NCBI GenBank assembly: GCA_023425615.1 | Contig: JAFACJ010000494.1 | Span: 1 to 7,664 of the forward strand | Length of the DNA: 7,664 nt | Reading direction: 5' to 3' | Origin: Actinomycetes bacterium | Lineage (GTDB): Bacteria > Actinomycetota > Actinomycetes > Streptosporangiales > Streptosporangiaceae | Shown here: one piece after another, positions 6,371-7,664 of the stretch | How the letters are laid out: each line of letters begins with the position of its first letter | Position numbering within the stretch: the stretch's first letter is position 1 | Translations under genes and position numbers: made by a program | Notes under the pieces: model-generated | The model's input: only the letters and a program-made list of their open reading frames with translations | Told to the model about the DNA's origin: nothing | Database searches by the model: none

Positions 6371-6444
6371 TGAGCCCCTCTGATCTGCGGGTTCTTCTTC
6401 CTGGGACCCATGTTACCGACCGCGCGCCACGATCGCCGACCCCT

Positions 6445-6783
6445 TTATCCGGGAGGCCAGTTCAGACCGCGCCCCGCCAGAAGGTGGGCGTGCACGTGGA
6501 AGACCGTCTGGCCCGCGCCCGGACCGGTGTTGAACACCACCCGGTACCCCGAGTCGGCGACGCCCTCGTCCTCCGCCACCCGGCCCGCCTCGGCCGCGAC
6601 CTCGGCCAGCAGCTCGGGGTCGGCGGCCAGCGCCGCGAAGTTGGGGTAGTGCTCCTTGGGGATCACCAGGACGTGCACCGGGGCCTGCGGGTTGATGTCG
6701 CGGAAGGCCAGCGTGCGCTTGCCCTCCCTGACCACCTCCGCGGGAACGTCACCGGAAATTATCTTGCAGAACAGACAGTCCAC
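6445..6783 (-). CDS. HIT-family (HINT-like) purine nucleoside phosphoramidase/hydrolase
   Basis: A 112-residue histidine-triad protein of the HINT branch, cytoplasmic dimeric enzymes that hydrolyse AMP-lysine, AMP-NH2 and related nucleoside phosphoramidates. The active-site triad HVHAH is at 96-100 within VFHVHAHLLAGRGLNWPPG, with the typical Trp-Pro C-terminus. The N-terminus CLFCKIISGDVPA carries Cys3 and Cys6, which with H45 (KEHYPNF) and a triad histidine can form the structural zinc site of actinobacterial HINT proteins. AFRDINPQAPVHVLVIPK (about 26-43) is the conserved core. The length is standard. The GTG start has a GGAGG ribosome binding site four bases upstream. It is the first gene of the leftward block; in other actinobacteria an rsmE/dnaJ pair often precedes it, but here a divergent sigma-factor gene does. 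Confidence 0.95.
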   Translation of the reverse strand: MDCLFCKIISGDVPAEVVREGKRTLAFRDINPQAPVHVLVIPKEHYPNFAALAADPELLAEVAAEAGRVAEDEGVADSGYRVVFNTGPGAGQTVFHVHAHLLAGRGLNWPPG

Positions 6784-6810
6784 GTCGCCTCCGTCCGAGC
6801 CTTCGGGGGC

Positions 6811-6816
6811 ATGCTA
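6811..6816 (-). promoter_or_regulatory. Candidate -10 element for the HIT-phoH-ybeY operon (TAGCAT)
   Basis: TAGCAT on the minus strand fits TANNNT and would start a transcript about 20 bases upstream of the HIT GTG, leaving room for the GGAGG ribosome binding site. The -35 position at 17-bp spacing reads TCAACC, which is poor. The call rests on position and the -10 match alone. Confidence 0.35.
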
Positions 6817-6941
6817 CCGAGATCGCGCCGGAGGTTGATACGGCACTCGCACAGCAGGAAAGGGCTTTGTCTGGTTATGGTGGCCTGGCGGCGTGATCCC
6901 CCGACTGATCCGTGGGGGTTCCGCCCGGTTCCATGGTGACG

Positions 6942-6964
6942 GGGCCGCCTCCGCCCGGCGGCCC
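6942..6964 (+). other. GC-rich hairpin in the sigma-factor leader
   Basis: A perfect 8-bp stem GGGCCGCC/GGCGGCCC (6942-6949 with 6957-6964) with a 7-base loop sits about 50 bases ahead of the sigma-factor start. It may be a leader structure or an attenuating element, or reflect the local GC content. Confidence 0.4.
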
Positions 6965-6969
6965 GGCAC

Positions 6970-6986
6970 CCACCCGGGGGAGGTGG
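6970..6986 (+). other. Second leader hairpin overlapping a strong Shine-Dalgarno
   Basis: CCACC (6970-6974) can pair with GGTGG (6982-6986) around the loop CGGGGGA. The loop and right arm include the GGGGGAGG that acts as the Shine-Dalgarno for the small ORF starting at 6991, so pairing would mask it. Five base pairs only; a modest call. Confidence 0.3.
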
Positions 6987-6990
6987 AGGG

Positions 6991-7026
6991 GTGACCGGGG
7001 CTGGACGATCAGATGCGAAGGGGTAA
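6991..7026 (+). CDS. Candidate upstream ORF (leader peptide MTGAGRSDAKG)
   Basis: GTG at 6991 opens 11 codons ending in TAA at 7024-7026. It is preceded by GGGGGAGGTGGAGG, the strongest ribosome binding site in this leader, whereas the sigma-factor ATG at 7013 has almost none. The small ORF overlaps the start of the sigma gene in another frame, so ribosomes leaving it could re-initiate there or at the in-frame GTG at 7058. The peptide has no recognisable feature. It may instead be chance. Confidence 0.3.
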   Translation: MTGAGRSDAKG

Positions 7027-7591
7027 ACCTGAAGACGGGGACGGGCGTCCCAGTGACGTGACCGAGACCCTCCTGGTGGCGCCGCCGGTGGCGGTGTCCT
7101 GGGACGCAGACCAGGCGGTGACGGCGCTGTACGGCGCCCACTACCGCTCCCTGGTGCGGCTGGCCGCGCTGCTCGTCCGCGACCAGGCGACGGCCGAGGA
7201 GGTCGTGCAGGACGCCTTCGTCGCCATGCACGGGGCCTGGCGGCGGCTGCGCGACCCCGACAAGGCGCTGTCGTACCTGCGCCAGTCGGTCGTCAACCGG
7301 GCGAGATCGGTGCTGCGGCACCGCGCGGTGGTGGAGAAGTACGCGCCCAAGGGGCTGCCCGACGTGCAGAGCGCCGAGTCCGGCGCCATCATCGAACTGG
7401 AGCGGGCCGCGGTGGTCAAGGCGCTGGGCGCCCTGCCCCCCAGACAGCGGGAGGCGCTGGTCCTGCGCTACTACGCCGATCTGTCCGAAGCGCAGATCGC
7501 CGACGCCATGGGCATCAGCCGCGGCGCCGTCAAAAGCCACACGGCGCGCGGGATGGCCGCGCTCCGCAACGTCCTGGAGCAGAGATCTTGA
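7013..7591 (+). CDS. ECF RNA polymerase sigma factor, SigE-like family
   Basis: A 192-residue ECF sigma factor that directs RNA polymerase to a dedicated promoter set. Sigma region 2 spans about 37-104: LYGAHYRSLVRLAALLVRD, then AEEVVQDAFVAMHGAWRRLRD (2.1-2.2) and SYLRQSVVNRARSVLRHR (2.3-2.4, -10 recognition). After a linker, region 4 is at about 130-186: LGALPPRQREALVLRYYADLSEAQIADAMGISRGAVKSHTARGMAAL in continuous order, with the helix-turn-helix at about 157-182 for the -35. It has no long C-terminal extension. The ATG at 7013 is the first usable codon after an in-frame stop at 6992, but its Shine-Dalgarno is weak; GTG at 7058 (beginning VTETLLVAPP) is a likely alternative and would remove a hydrophilic 15-residue N-terminus. 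It is divergent from the HIT operon and followed by a gene overlapping its stop codon, the usual layout of a sigma factor and its regulator. Confidence 0.93.
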   Translation: MRRGKPEDGDGRPSDVTETLLVAPPVAVSWDADQAVTALYGAHYRSLVRLAALLVRDQATAEEVVQDAFVAMHGAWRRLRDPDKALSYLRQSVVNRARSVLRHRAVVEKYAPKGLPDVQSAESGAIIELERAAVVKALGALPPRQREALVLRYYADLSEAQIADAMGISRGAVKSHTARGMAALRNVLEQRS

Positions 7592-7664
7592 CCCCGGGCG
7601 ACTTCCCCGCCGACCGCCTCCGCCACGCCCTGCACGCGGAGGCCGAGCAGATCATCCCCTCGCC
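7588..7664 (+). CDS. Start of the sigma-factor partner gene, partial (putative anti-sigma or membrane protein)
   Basis: TTG at 7588 overlaps the sigma-factor TGA as TTGA and opens a frame that runs to the window edge, giving MTPGDFPADRLRHALHAEAEQIIPS. A GGAG lies nine bases upstream. The LRHALHAEAEQIIP pattern resembles the cytoplasmic N-terminus of the membrane proteins that follow SigE-family sigma genes in actinobacteria, which are presumed regulators of the sigma factor. Only 25 codons are visible, so no membrane segment or zinc motif can be checked. Confidence 0.6.
   Translation, partial: MTPGDFPADRLRHALHAEAEQIIPS

Noticed and set aside
6835..6881. TTGATA (6835) and TATGGT (6876) as a promoter for the sigma gene
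   Set aside because: The two elements are about 35 bp apart, not 16-19, and neither has a suitable partner at the right spacing.
7038..7051. The near-palindrome GGGACGGGCGTCCC inside the sigma-factor 5' region
   Set aside because: A 5-bp stem in very GC-rich DNA; too short to call a regulatory site without conservation data.
6875..7540. A 221-codon minus-strand frame opposite the sigma factor
   Set aside because: Antisense shadow; the plus strand encodes unmistakable sigma regions 2 and 4.
1..7664. Mobile elements, CRISPR, tRNA/rRNA or phage-type genes
   Set aside because: No transposase or integrase motifs, no spaced identical repeats and no tRNA-like cloverleaf were seen; genes account for nearly all of the window and no gap between genes exceeds about 230 bases.

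Overview
The window is high-GC DNA with GTG/TTG starts, four-base stop/start overlaps and a Streptomyces/Streptosporangiales-type gene order, so it looks like a chromosomal segment of an actinobacterium. The family of genes is clear, but genus cannot be fixed from the sequence alone. It contains no rRNA, tRNA, CRISPR array or insertion sequence.

Centre and right (2549-6783, all minus strand): a conserved housekeeping block that reads HIT hydrolase > phoH > ybeY > CNNM/CorC-type CBS membrane protein > small lipoprotein > cytidine-deaminase-like protein. Coupling is tight: phoH/ybeY and lipoprotein/deaminase-like overlap as GTGA, and ybeY overlaps or nearly abuts the CNNM gene. The block fits RNA maturation and stress handling (PhoH NTPase, YbeY endoribonuclease) together with ion or membrane homeostasis (CNNM). 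The last gene is a deaminase fold that has lost every zinc ligand, and the lipoprotein before it is not a usual member of this block. A hairpin terminator closes the block. The GTPase gene era, which usually follows, is not in the window.

Left (1-2542, minus strand): an MMPL/RND-family membrane transporter followed, after a perfect 15-bp hairpin, by the 5' end of an AfsR/SARP-type regulator that runs off the window. Upstream of the transporter are three, possibly four, direct repeats of RCAAG at exact 11-bp spacing. This is the geometry SARP regulators bind, which suggests that the adjacent regulator controls the transporter.

Right edge (6784-7664, plus strand): a GC-rich leader with two hairpins and a candidate 11-codon upstream ORF, an ECF sigma factor of the SigE-like group, and the start of a TTGA-overlapping partner gene that is probably its membrane-associated or anti-sigma partner.

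No clearly new multi-gene system is visible. The most interesting points are the phased repeats by the SARP/MMPL pair, the dead deaminase coupled to an unfamiliar lipoprotein, and the leader of the sigma-factor gene.
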